A stretch of 64,000 nt of DNA, from assembly GCF_020520425.1 (NCBI RefSeq), contig NC_079487.1:109898141-109962140 (forward strand). The letters are read 5' to 3'. The notes below the pieces were generated by a model. That model was not told the origin of the DNA and did not search any database. It saw nothing but the letters and a program-made list of their open reading frames with translations. Origin of the DNA: Spinacia oleracea. Lineage: Eukaryota > Streptophyta > Magnoliopsida > Caryophyllales > Amaranthaceae. Positions 44,490 to 56,090 of the stretch are shown in pieces (position 1 is the first letter of the stretch; the number at the start of each line of letters is the position of its first letter). Made by a program: the position numbers and the translations under genes.

Positions 44490-46305
44490 GTTGAATTCCA
44501 GTTTGAGAAAGGAAGTCTCCCTTACAAATACTTAGTTGTTCCTTTGTCAACTAGGAAGCTCACAATCTTGCAATGCCAACCTCTTATTCAAAAGGTGCTT
44601 CATAGGATTGATTCTTGGTCAGCTAAACTCCTTAGTTATGCAGGCAGGATTCAGCTTATCAAGTCAGTCATCAGCAACCTACAGATATATTGGTGCCAAG
44701 TTTTCATCATCCCTAAAAGGGTATTAAAGGTAATTCAGTCATCGTGTGGATCTTTCCTTTGGACCGGTAGTTCAGGTTGATCTTTCTAGGAAAGCTTCGG
44801 TTGCTTGGGGAACTCTCTTCCTCCCAAAGAATGCAGGTGGGCTCAACGTTACCTGTATGTATAATTGGATTCAGGCTGCCATATGCAAACTCTTGTGGAA
44901 TGTGGTTTAGAAGAAGGATAGGATGTGGATCAAATGGATACACACCCTATCATGTGAAAACTAGAGATATTCTTCTCATGGATACTCCTAAGCAGGCCTC
45001 ATGGATGCTTAGAGAGACTCTTGACGCCAAAAGCTATCTAGGACATGATCCTCTTCTCCTCTCGATGTTCACCGGTACATATTTCTCCATTTGAAATGCC
45101 TATCATGCTATTAGAGGTCCTTGGGATCAGGTTCCAAGGAAGAAAATGATATGCAACAACTTTGCTCCCCCTAAATGTATCTTCATCAGTTGACTTTCTT
45201 TACATGGGCGCTTAGCTACTTCGGATAGATTAAGCAAATTTGGGGTACATATTGATCCTTTATGTACTTTCTACAGTCAGGTAAATGAAAATTTGGATCA
45301 CTTGTGCTTTGAGTGTCATTTTACTGCTACTATTTGGGACTCTTCTTGGGTGGATGGCCTTTAACAGAAAAGTTGGGAATTGGCATATATGGAGGTACAA
45401 TTTGCCAGCCTTCATATAAGAAGGAACACCAAGAAACATCAAGTCTACAGAATGACTATGGCCATTACTGTTTATATGATCTTGTTAGAAAGGAATAGAA
45501 GAAGATTTCAGAATCGATCCCAAGATGTTGCTCCCTCCGTTTCTTTTTGTTCTTTACGTTTTCTTTTTGGGTGTCTCAAAATTTTCTTTACATTTCCTTT
45601 CATATTATCACATAAATGTTTTAATATTCTATCAAAATTTGTGTCAAATAATTATTTTAACTAATTAAATTCATTGGGTCATTTAATCTCTCACACTTTT
45701 CTATTGAGACATTTAATTTTCTCATTTTCTCAATATCAGAATTTTGATAAGAGTGAAAACATTATAAATAAACGTAATTTTTCTTGTTTAAATAAAAAAA
45801 ATAGAGGAATCTCAATGCTTATTATTTAATTGTTAATAAACGTGTAAAAGGCCAAACGTAAAGAACAAAAAAAAACGAACGGAGTAGCAATTTGCTTAAT
45901 CAGATTCTTCTTATTCTTTTCATGAGATGTTACATTTGTAAAAAGCTCCAAAATGTGGAGTTTTAGCTGTGTTTAGTACGGGCCTGGGCCGCAACCGTCA
46001 CCAAGAGAGAGAGTCCACCTAACAAGACCGTAGGAGGTTCCACCTTAAAACCATATGGCAATAAAGGGAGTAGCCCCTTGGCGTTATTAAGTGTTTAACT
46101 CTCTTCTCTTTTATCAACGTGGTACTCTCACACGTGATATTTCATGGATCAGATCTTAACATGCTTGCTTGGTGACTACTCTACCTTGCCTCTTTCAGAG
46201 GACTGTTAGTGTTGTCTGTCTTTTTGTTTTTTCCTATGTTGTACTTGGCTGTTTAGCCTTATTTCTCATATTTGGTTAATAAAATGAAATATTTACCAAA
46301 AAAAA
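44490..46305 (+). pseudogene. Decayed L1-type LINE (RT C-terminal region to poly(A))
   Basis: Reading frames with shifts and stops recover the typical end of a plant LINE reverse transcriptase: L-P-Y-K-Y-L then W-S-A-K-L-L-S-Y-A-G-R-I-Q-L-I-K-S-V (44544-44780), then K-N-A-G-G-L-N (about 44830-44870). A zinc-binding RT-associated region follows, heavily degraded, to about 45500. The 3' UTR ends TTGGTTAATAAAATGAAAT and an A run at 46298-46305. A Stowaway interrupts it at 45531-45884. Endonuclease and the RT catalytic core are missing, so it is 5'-truncated or eroded. Not functional. Confidence 0.82.
45531..45884. mobile_element. Stowaway MITE inside the LINE remnant
   Basis: CTCCCTCCGTTTCTTTTTGT and inverted ACAAAAAAAAACGAACGGAG form the ends, with CTTTACGTTTT and AAACGTAAAG within. 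The right side has TA; the left flank reads TG, so one duplication copy has mutated. Confidence 0.75.
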
Positions 46306-46309
46306 GAAA

Positions 46310-47267
46310 CATAAAAACTACTCCGTAATTAATTAAGCCTTTGACTCTTTACTGCTCCCAACACCTCTATATACGTATGCGGTATGCGTACATTAAAAAA
46401 AAATTATGGATAGAATGTTTTACATAGTCAATATTTTTTGTACGCGACTGTGAAATTCAATTAAATTATTAATTATTATGTAAAATATTTGAAGGGACAC
46501 TGATCTCTTATTCCATAGCCCATAAATTGCTAGGACTCTAGGACCGACCTGATTTTACGAGTTACTAACAGAAAATTCTTTACGCTTTGGAAAATGTGTC
46601 CAAAGTATAAAAACTCTGATCGTAAATTTTCACCATTATATACATCAAAACTTTACATGTAAGATCTTGTTAGATTGGTCTCGGGATATATTTTCAGAAT
46701 ATCAAATTTTTATAATTTTTTTACATACGAAATTGGATATATTAATAGTTAAGTATTGTATTGGAGTCCGTGCAAATAGTAACTGTAAATATCTTTTTGA
46801 AACGAAGGTAGTACATTTTAAACAGCTAAAACACTATCTGCTAACACGTAAATGACCATCCAAATTTAATCAAGTTTTAATCGCAATATGGGCTGTTGGA
46901 GTAGTTATTTAAATAATGAAAAAGGTACAACCTAATCAAAACAAATATTCCTGATTATCCCCGCCTTATAAAATCCAATCCAACACAAACACAAAATCTT
47001 AAAACAAAAACAAATTAGTGGTGTAAATCTCTTTCTGCCTCCTGCTTTTGTGAAAAGGTGTGAAATATCGTTAAAAAGAGTGGTTTATCAAAAAGAACCC
47101 AATCGGTGAAAAAAAGTACATAATGGATAGAAATTCGCATATTTTTAATAATTATTCCGTATATTTTCTCCTATCAGTTTCAAAATTATAGTCTTGTATT
47201 TTAAAATGAGTGTCCCAAATTATAATCATGTTCTTATTTAAACATAAAATATTTTCCATATTACCTT
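46310..47267. other. Intergenic, no gene recognised
   Basis: AT-rich. A TACTCCGTA word lies at 46319. Open frames are short and low in complexity. Confidence 0.45.
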
Positions 47268-47276
47268 TATTTGGAA

Positions 47277-47630
47277 GGAAAATTTTGTAATATTAATCCA
47301 ACCTTTGGCCGGTTTTCTTTTATTAATCCCACCTACGACATATTTTTTTAATAATCCCACCTTTACTACCCAACGACTTTTATTGGGCTTAAGTGACCGA
47401 TAACCGGTGAAAAAATCATCGAGATGGTGATGATTTGATGATGATGATTGAATATATCGAGGGAGAGTACTTCCACGTAGGGACATATTATCGCCTACAA
47501 TAGGTTTATGACGTTTTAGGCCCAATAAAAGTCGTTGGGTGGTATAGGTGGGATTATTAAAAAATATGTCGTAGGTGGGCTTTATAAAAGAAAATCGGCC
47601 AAAGGTTGGATTAATATTACCAAATTTTCC
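47277..47630. mobile_element. Mutator-type MITE with about 120-bp TIRs
   Basis: Starts GGAAAATTTTGTAATATTAA and ends, inverted, GGAAAATTTGGTAATATTAA. Near-identity continues for about 120 bp through CCAACCTTTGGCCG and CCCAACGACTTTTATTGGGC. The 9-bp duplication TATTTGGAA is perfect (47268-47276, 47631-47639). The loop is only about 115 bp. The minus-strand frame over it is an artefact. Confidence 0.9.
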
Positions 47631-47778
47631 TATTTGGAATCCCAACAAAAAAAAAAACTCCACATTTACTATATTCCCTTTTTATACATACTTTGTTCAT
47701 TTTTATAAGTATTATATTCTACTTTCTCATTAATCATCAATACACTATATTCCACTTTTCTTAAAATTCGTGTTTTTA

Positions 47779-48060
47779 CACTACAAGAAAAGGTTCTACT
47801 TATGATGGGAAGTCCCGTCATTGACCAGTCATAAAAGACCTATTATGACGGGATTACCCGTCACATGCCCGTCATAAAAAGGGGGAGTCGTAATTGACTA
47901 TCCCGTTATGACCCCGTCGCAAAAGCTTATTGTGACGGGAAAAAAAATCCCGTCGCAAAAACCTATTGTGACAGGGGGAAATCCCGTCACAAAAAGCCAA
48001 ACACGACGGGCTAACCTCCCGTTGCGAAAAGCCAGCTATAACAGACTAACCCCGTTACAA
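47779..48060. mobile_element. CACTA (En/Spm) transposon end with subterminal repeats
   Basis: CACTACAAGAAAAGG starts the end and is followed by at least eight copies of (T/C)CCCGTC(A/G)(C/T)(A/T)AAA or its complement, the subterminal pattern of plant CACTA elements. A complete small relative is at 61672-61939. The matching far end was not found, so the element is probably truncated. Confidence 0.7.
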
Positions 48061-49031
48061 TGATATTGATTCTTATTTTAACCGGCTTGTTTAGCATGCA
48101 CCTGCTACATATCCCACAGCAATATCAATGATTTCTACATATAGTAATGCCATCATCATTGCATACAAACACCATGCAGTCATTTCCAGTTTCACAAATC
48201 CAAATCAACAGCAGTGGCCCATTATTAAAACCACCACAAGACATACAAATACCATGAAGTTCATTTACAGTTTATCTGATGACTAGTTATATAAAAGTTC
48301 AAACTGAAAGTCTACAACAGAGAAGATTGAGCCAGTAGAAATGAGGCACTTTAGCAGAGCAGTCAGCAAGGAAGCAGATCAGCAACACCAACTTAACTTG
48401 AGAGCAGTCAGCAAGGAAGCCAGTAGAAATGAGGCACTTTAGCAGAGCATTCACTAAGCTTACTCAGCTTTTCTTGAGCCTGCATCAAATACATTGCATG
48501 TAAACCTTGAAATTGAGTTTTAATTTCAGATTTATAGCAAGCAAAATTGCAATACAAATGAAGCAGATTTAACAGGATGCTATGTAATTCCACTTCTGAT
48601 GCAGATTCAATCTCTGAAATTACTGCTAAGCTGGTTTAGGCGTTCATGCCCTTAGTTGTATTTGACATCAACTCCCTCCATCCAAATTTAAGAGTCACAT
48701 TAAAATAATTTTATGATGTCCACAAAAATTCATGCACCATCACAAATTTAGTAGCTTATGACTGTCTTCCCTGATATATGCCACCGCAAAACTGGATGAC
48801 AGGGAGCAGAGAGTAACAACACGGATATTATATAGGTCTTTTTGTAAAATGAACCATATGCTTTATCAAGAGGGAATGGGACAAATATAACAACTAGTTC
48901 CATAGAGAGGAAACAGACAGTAGCAAGCATAATAATTCAGTCAAACTGAGTGTCTAAGCAGGAAACCAATCGGGGCTTTGCATATATTAAACTAATATTA
49001 TAATCTTAAAAGCCGAATTTTAGTATTTACC
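48061..49031. other. Internal or flanking sequence of the CACTA remnant
   Basis: Contains an 88-bp offset duplication: GCCAGTAGAAATGAGGCAC occurs at 48331 and 48419. CTCCCTCCATCC near 48672 looks like a Stowaway left end without a close partner. No protein domain recognised. Confidence 0.4.
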
Positions 49032-52000
49032 TTACTCATCACCAAAAGCATCTAGAATGGCCTGAAATTTTCCCTCAAATTTTGCTTCAACTTCATTTAA
49101 ACGAGCAGCGAAGGTTCTGTTTTCTTCTTCCACGTGTTCTATTCTTCCCAGTAACACTTCATTAACTTTTCCAGCTTGTTTTAACTTCATTTCAAGGTCA
49201 AATCTGTTTGGTAAAGGTCCTCTTAGATCCTTAGGCTTGATAGAACCACCATACCCAGTCACATATCCTTTATTTTGCCTCCCAAAACATTCTTCTATAA
49301 CATCAAATACCTCCATCTCTGGATTTTCTTGAATTTTCTTCTTGATCATTTCCTTTAAGAATTAAAAATCAAGTTAGTTGCAATATCCAATAGGGTAACA
49401 CAGTTTCATATTTTCAGCTTCAATTTCACATAACTGTCTCTCGGGTCTATAAGTACATGAAATCCTTCCAGAAGGAGATGAGGGAGATGTGAGAGGGGAG
49501 AAGAAACCAAGTACATAATAAAGAACATAGAGCAGGGCGTCAAATATTTAAAGAACCTATAGTTTGTAATGGGGCTTCACTGTAAGTTGTTATAAAAACC
49601 ACTGATGTATTAGAAGAAGTCGATGCCAATCATCATCATACAACATGAAATATGGACTTTGCATGGAGCTACTTTTGTTTAGCTGTAGAAATTCTTTTCC
49701 TTTCAAGTGAATTAAGTCTGAAGTCTATGCAAACTGCAGAAGTTCATGGTAATGTTAACACTATATTTCTTATTTACGCGTACCTAACGTTGAAATTCTT
49801 TTGTGAGATTACATCAAACACCCCATCACAAGTCTTATTATGATTTTATGGAAACTGTTTCTCTGAATAAGATTTTCCTTTCTGTCTTTGTTTGTAAATG
49901 TAGATTGTTCCTGGAACAATTTAATTTTATTCTGGGTTAGCTTCATTTAAGTTGTGCCACATCTGTCCCAAAGTTATTCGCCTTTCCCATGTTTCTATAT
50001 TGATTTCTCTCTATCGAGTTCTTATACAAACTGCTGCATAGGGTTTTTGGAACTTAAGAAACATAGAGGAATGAAAATAAACTTACATGTTTTTCCACAG
50101 TTTCGGGCTTGTCTAGGATATTTCCTGTTTTGTGAGTGTCGAACCAAAACTTCTCCAAACTTGGAGGATTTCCAGAACTTCCACCCTACAAAATATTCAA
50201 TCAATATATCACACTTCTAGAAAACAAAGTAATTGATGTAAACATTATTTTCGTATGGATGTCATATTACCATGTCATACTTTATTTGTCGAAATGGCTT
50301 ACTTCCCGTACGTTGTAGCATATATGGTTACTGCACCTTTGTTTTCAGAATTTTTCCCATCGATTTTCTGAAATACAATAATGATGAAACAAAGCATAAA
50401 TTAATGTATCATTGGGATAAATACAATGAAGAAAGTGCACGGATGAAACCTTGTTGTCACTATGGTAATGAACTCTCACAAGCCATTCCAAAAAATAATT
50501 ATCCATGTTCATTGGCACCCTCTTTATAGCTTCTCCCATAGACTTGTTCTTTACGTACGTGATCTTGAAACATTTGACCCCGCCATTTCCTCCAAATTTC
50601 CTTCATATGATTAATTGTAGAGGTACGCTCTTATTCCATATCCTCGCTCTCTAACTTCTCCTAGAAGTATTCAAAATTATAGCATTACCATTACAGTGCA
50701 ATTGTTTATAGTTGATATAATAGCAATGTACTCAGCAGATTTCATCATTACAAACATATCCTAACTTTATACTCCGTACCAAATACAGAAAATAACTAAT
50801 TAAGATTTATCTCCTAGTATTATTTGTTTGGATCAGTGTCTTACCTGTGTCATATCACATGTAAGATACGTAAAATTCAGAGAAACAGGGCAAGAAGCCG
50901 CAAAAAGTAAAATACTATTGCCTACCCAAAATAACTTTATGGGCACGCTTGGATTGGGTGTAATGGATTATGGGGGTAATAAAAGTCAAACCACCATTAA
51001 AAAATGACAATGAAGGTGAATTGAGGTGGTTACAAGGAGGGTGGTGTGGTGGTATTGTGATGAGAAGTTGTGGTAGTGGTGGTGTTGTGAGGAGAAGGGA
51101 GGAAGGGGGAAGTAATAACCCCTTAAATGAGGGTAATAATCACCCTAGTGGGATGGTGGGTAACTTTTCCCCCCATGATGAGGGTATTTGTTCCCCCTTC
51201 CCTTTTATTTTCTTCTTGCCAACACTAGCTTGTTCCCTTTGCCACCACTTCATCCCTTTTTCATCACCTTCAATTACCTTATTTTGACTTTTATTACCCC
51301 TTTAATACATTACCCTCAATCCAAACATGTCCTATGAATAAACTTTTCAATGATTTTGTGGCTTCTTCTCAGAAGTAGAATCATTATATTATTTAAGGGG
51401 TATGATCAATGTGCAAAGAGTGACCAAAATGTAAGAGTAAGTGGAGTATATTATGGCATGAGAAAGCTAAAAACAGGATTTTCTCCTTAGACGGGAAAAA
51501 GATTTAGAGTAGCATATTTCTTTCATTTTATGAATCCTCTTTTCTTTGATAGTAAATATTTTTCTTTCCGTCTAATCTTCTGATGACTGAGGTTTATAAT
51601 GAAGCTATAAAATTAACAGAAGGAAGAGACTTTGAAAATTACATGCATAGAGCTTTAATACTGATATTCAGAAAAAATAAGTCCGAGCAGAATCTATTTC
51701 AGGAACATAGAACTGATATTAGCAACATCAGTGCAATTCCAAAGTTACTGTGAAAACACCCCAAGAAGAAAATATTACTGTTAAAAGTTACTGTGATGGT
51801 TTTGCAGGGAATGTAGCATTTCTATTTTCTTTATATTACTAGAGTTCTAAGAAGGAAATTACTGTGAAAACACCCCAAGAAGAAAATATTCATACCTGTA
51901 AAACAGCCAACATATGTTCTACGTACATTATCTGAGTCCAAATCTTCCCATTTGTGAACTCTCACTGGACACAAATTGGGGTTACGAACAATTTTCCCAA

Positions 52001-52100
52001 TATACCTTGTGAATTCATTTCCATCATCACCCACTACTTGACCTTCATAAAAGGCTACCCGAAGTTTCTTCCCAGCTGAAAGATGTGCAGCCTTCTTGCA
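49032..52100 (-). pseudogene. Transposase_24-like (Ptta/En/Spm) gene remnant with exon structure
   Basis: Four minus-strand blocks, in order, resemble the plant Ptta/En/Spm transposase family. Block 1 (about 51890-52100) encodes G-D-D-G-N-E-F-T-R-Y-I-G and ends in TTTTACAG|GTATGA, a donor. Block 2 (about 50430-50620) has I-W-R-K-W-R-G and then, after a one-base frame change, E-W-L-V. Block 3 (about 50080-50165) has F-D-T-H-K-T-G and ends before GTAAG. Block 4 (49032-49349) has G-Y-V-T-G-Y-G-G-S-I-K-P-K-D-L and a coiled coil. The order fits the family: a W-rich helix region, a T-H segment, then the Gly-rich motif. The frame break and a MITE at 50941-51332 suggest decay. A domesticated host gene is a less likely alternative. 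Confidence 0.5.
50941..51332. mobile_element. MITE with 3-bp duplication inside the transposase remnant
   Basis: GGGCACGCTTGGATTGG and inverted GGACATGTTTGGATTGAGG form the ends. GGGGTAATAAAAGTCAAA is shared further in. TAT flanks both sides (50938-50940, 51333-51335). Superfamily uncertain (PIF/Harbinger would prefer TWA). Confidence 0.65.
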
Positions 52101-52267
52101 CTTGTTTCTTCCTCGAGACTATAATTTTGGGACTGAGGGAGTAATTAATTACTCTGTAATGTTCTTATTGATAATTTCTATTGTACAACCGGTTGCCACA
52201 CATATGTGTATGGTACCATTAATACTCCTTTTTGTCCCTTTTTATTTTGCTCTATAGTTAAAATTTA

Positions 52268-52861
52268 CTACCTGCGTCCCAAAATACTCGCACCGCTTTC
52301 TTTATAAAGTCGTCACAGAATACTTACACCGTCTCTATAAATGACATATTTTTCTAATTTTTACATATACTACTAAAAATAGATACACTTTCCTTAAACG
52401 GTCGTATTTTAAAAAGAGATACACTTTCCTTTTTTGACATGTTTTGGTCTCCACTTCCAATATATTAATATTTCTCTCTTTCTTGTGGTTCCAACTTACA
52501 TCATCTTTTTATTATAATAACTAATTTATCCACTACCCCACTTTCATCTTATTTTAATAAATTCAACTCACTCTCCTAAAACTACGTTCCGATCAAAGTG
52601 TATCTCTTTTTAAAATATGGAGGGAGTATTATTTTCTCTCGCTTAGCTAAGGTCTCACTTGTATTCCTACCATCTAAATGACATTAAAAAAATTACCCCA
52701 CCTCCCACCATCCTCAAAAAGTTGACACATTTACAACTAACTATATTAAAAAAATACTTAATACGGAGTATCAACTAACTCCTAACTAAACCATAAGTCA
52801 ATTAAATTGTCGTAAAATATGTGCCGGTCAAACCGATGCGAGTATTCTGAAAAGAAAGAAG
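52268..52861. mobile_element. Stowaway MITE (outer), split by a second Stowaway
   Basis: CTACCTGCGTCCCAAAATAC and inverted CTTCTTTCTTTTCAGAATAC are the diverged ends, with TA on both sides (52266-52267, 52862-52863). The interior has TCTATAAATGACATA and, near the right end, TAAGTCAATTAAA, like the 7810 copy. Confidence 0.7.
52370..52626. mobile_element. Stowaway MITE nested in the outer Stowaway
   Basis: The right end reads, inverted, CTCCCTCCATATTTTAAAAA with AGAGATACACTTT inside. AGATACACTTTCC occurs twice at the left end (near 52381 and 52420), so the left end is duplicated. TA follows at 52627. The left limit is uncertain by a few bases. Confidence 0.65.
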
Positions 52862-53689
52862 TACTTTATTAAGAATTGATTGTAAAATTTACACATGAGT
52901 TGATAAATTAAGTGGGTTTATAAGAAGATAGATAGAGAGAAAGTATGAAAATTCGTACTCCGTTCCATTTAAAGTATACATCAATATTAAGAAAAAACAT
53001 CCCAAAAGAGAAATATGAGTTAAACACAAAGACTTTATTTGGTTGGGAGGAATTGGAAGGAAAAGAAAAGAAAGGAAAGGAAATATAATGTTTCCTGTAT
53101 TTGGTACAAATAATTATATGGGAATTGGAAGGAAAGCTCCTTTATAAAAGTTTCACTTTCATTTCCTCCCAAAATTGGAGGAATTTGAAAGGAAAGAGAA
53201 AATTAAAAGCTGTCATTTATATTTTCTTTCTCTTCCCTTCAATTCTTTCCCTTAAACCAAACACAGGAAAATAAAATATCTTTCTCTTCCCTTCTTTTCC
53301 TTTCTTTTCCCTTCCTTTCTTTTCTCTTCCTTTCCTTTACTAGTAATGAACCAAAGGGACGGAGAAGTATTGTTTGTTTTTGCATTATCTCAAATTCGAA
53401 ACTCTCCTAACGGAAAAAAGGAAAGAAAAAAGAAGTTGTATCGGAAGGTAAGAAGGATGTTAGCATTTGCATGCAAGATCCATTCATGTCCATCTCAAAA
53501 TAACACAATTCAACCCTTTAGCATCTTTCTCTTTGCATAAGTACTCCGTATATGATAATTTATCTATAGGCTATCTTGTGAACCATGCAATTATAGTTAT
53601 TGTAAACTAATATTTAAAATAAAGATATAGCTAGATAGGAATTCGCATGTTACTATTAAATATAATATTAATTAGCTTTTTATAATTAC
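52862..53689. other. Intergenic with purine/pyrimidine-rich tracts
   Basis: 53036-53340 consists largely of GGAAGGAAAAG and, further on, CTTTTCCTTC runs, consistent with an old MITE or simple repeat able to fold back. A TACTCCGTA word lies at 53542. No gene seen. Confidence 0.4.
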
Positions 53690-53706
53690 TTCGTAATATC
53701 TTTATT

Positions 53707-53841
53707 TTTATTTTTTTATTTTTTTGGGTGCGAATGAGCCACAAGGGCAAATATAAATTACAAATGGGGGCGGGGGATTCGAACCTGAGACTTATCGTAC
53801 ACATGCCCTCAGTCTTAACCACTGGGCCAAGACATCATTGG
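53707..53841 (-). mobile_element. tRNA-derived SINE with perfect 17-bp TSD
   Basis: The flanks TTCGTAATATCTTTATT are identical at 53690-53706 and 53842-53858. On the minus strand the 135-bp element starts CCAATGATGTCTTGGCC, has an A box (TGGCCCAGTGGTTAAGA) and a B box (GGTTCGAATCC), a short body, and an A-rich tail broken by T's. This is the structure of a Pol III-transcribed plant SINE mobilised by LINE machinery. The intact duplication implies a fairly recent insertion. Confidence 0.92.
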
Positions 53842-53858
53842 TTCGTAATATCTTTATT

Positions 53859-54795
53859 GACAGTTCTTATTAGACAACGGATTGTCATACCTTGTGCATG
53901 GTACGACAAATACTACACATTGTCATTTTTTCATTTCCTGATTTAAAACCCTCATAAAGAGAAAATGGACAAAAATTAAACATATTGCAATATTGGCTAT
54001 ACCTTACAAAGTGTATCGTGACGGTAAAAAGCTACCACTGTATGTTAGCATTTATTCATTTGCATGCAAGATCCATGCATATCCATCTTAAAAGAACACC
54101 ATTCATCCCTTTAGCATCTTTAAGTTATCTCGTGAACCATGAAATTGTAGTAAAATAAAATAAAATAAAAATAAAGATATAGCTAGATTACATGTTGTAT
54201 GACATGCATGAAATCAGACAAATGAATCAAATGTATCATATCAAGACAAGAGGACCCGTCCTTTGTTAAAGATAGATCGATCTATGTGCTTAATTTTGAT
54301 TCCCTTTTGATTGTTCCTTTGTGCCTAAATCAATCTTAGAATAAATAAATAAATTAAATTCTAGCATCCACAATCTTATTTATACTGTTCTAAAGAAAAT
54401 CTTGTATGGCAATCCGCCACTAATTGTTGGTTGAAATGGTTTTATTCGATCACATGGCTTGTTTGATCCAAACACGTATGATTAACTGTTTGTGTAATTG
54501 TGTGTTACAAGTGACATGAATCAATTATCTCACACTAATTACAAAAAACGTTTGGTACAACCAATTACGGAGTAGATTTTATGCAAACGCATTGAGATCA
54601 AATAGACATGTGCTAGCAATTATATTTCTAATCAAATAAATAGTTTGTATTCTAATTAATTAATAGTTACATTTTATCATCATATATTTATGTTTTCTAA
54701 TGACGACATCATCAGTTTTATGCATAAGGCGGTCTTATATATAAGAGACCTACTTTATTACATGTGGACTAATCATCGTATCACACATGTATAGG
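53859..54795. other. Intergenic, with partial duplication of upstream sequence
   Basis: GTTAGCATTT..GCATGCAAGATCCAT and the following words at 54044-54180 repeat sequence at about 53458-53640 (GCATGCAAGATCCAT, AAAGATATAGCTAGAT), so a few hundred bases were duplicated in direct orientation before the SINE inserted. No gene recognised. Confidence 0.45.

Positions 54796-54842
<47 letters not shown>
54796..54842. repeat. (ATT)n array, left-most
   Basis: About 15 ATT units. On the minus strand it is the AAT tail directly after a short 5'-truncated copy of the retroelement 3' end (54843-54919). Confidence 0.9.
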
Positions 54843-54919
54843 CGGAAAACACCAAAACGTTACAAGCTTAACAAGCTACAAAAATCAAATGAGCTACAAG
54901 AAGTTGGAGGGGAGCCGAG
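54843..54919 (-). mobile_element. 5'-truncated copy of the (ATT)n-tailed retroelement 3' end
   Basis: This 77-bp stretch repeats the final codons and 3' UTR of the retroelement at 55004 onward: CTCGGCTCCCCTCC, then GTAGCTTGTTAAGCTTG on the minus strand, with a few substitutions. It ends in its own AAT tail and starts inside the tail of the neighbouring longer copy. Confidence 0.8.
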
Positions 54920-54920
54920 A

Positions 54921-55003
<83 letters not shown>
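54920..55003. repeat. (ATT)n array, 3' tail of the retroelement
   Basis: About 28 ATT units immediately downstream (minus strand) of the retroelement 3' UTR. Confidence 0.9.
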
Positions 55004-55638
55004 GAGAAAACATTAAAACGTTACAAGCTTAACAAGCTACAAAGATCAAGTAAACTACAAGAAGTTGGAGGGGAGCCGAGATACAATCTGGGCCCCCACT
55101 CCTCTAGCGATGGCGAACCCGATCCTGCTGAAAATGTGGGCAGCTGCCCGTGCCCCAATGTCTTGAGCCCTGGAGTACGTCTGGACCCGCTTCAGCAAAG
55201 AAACAGCCCCTTTCTCTAATTCCCCAAAGGAAGAGAAAGAAAAAGGAAAGAAACCGTAACCCAAAGCCCTACAACGTGCCGCATACTTATCCAGCTTCCG
55301 CTGCGCTGCAACCGCCACAACCCGACCCGGAACGAAGCCTGACAACCCCGATTGCGTCATAGGGGAAGACCCAGTCAAGTCAACACACACATCTAGACCG
55401 CCATCCCATGAATAAAACAATATATCTGCAGGACGAAGAGCTCCATCACCCTCACTAGTCAGCCCAACATCAACCTCCTTGCGAGCAGAAATCCCCGACC
55501 GATAGCAAATATCCAAAAGGGTATCACGAACAACATTATGTCGATGTTTGATACACACAATCCCAGCACAAGACACGGCATGATCCCCATAAATGTCCCC
55601 ATCAAAAACCCGAGAGCAAGCAGAAAGGGGCTATCGGG

Positions 55639-55745
<107 letters not shown>

Positions 55746-55876
55746 TGAGTATATATTGTTATTATTATTGTTGTTGTTGTTGTTGTTGTTATGAGTTACG
55801 GTTTCACGGGCATAGGGTTTTAAATAGTGAATTGATTTTATTATAATAAGATGGGAGTCTAGTAGTGGGTTATTAT

Positions 55877-56090
55877 GAGTCCGGATCCTCTAGCTAGAGT
55901 TTTAATAAAACTCTACAAGGTAGAGTTTTATCTAAACCATACATTTTAAAATCAATGGCTCATATTGATGAGAAAAAATAGGGTATTTTTTGGAAAGATA
56001 ATATATGAACCATTGATTTTTCATTCAATGGTTGATATGCTCAAACTCTACCTTGTGGAGTTATTTTAGAACTCCAGATGATCCAAAACC
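55877..56090. mobile_element. Mutator-type MITE (GGATCC-end type)
   Basis: GAGTCCGGATCCTCTAG and inverted GGTTTTGGATCATCTGG form the ends, with CTACAAGGTAGAGTTT and ATCAATGG(C/T)TCATAT shared within. The 9-bp duplication GGTTATTAT is perfect (55868-55876, 56091-56099). Confidence 0.85.

Noticed and set aside
47238-47663. 141-residue minus-strand protein
   Set aside because: It spans a MITE from end to end, including both inverted arms and the duplication.
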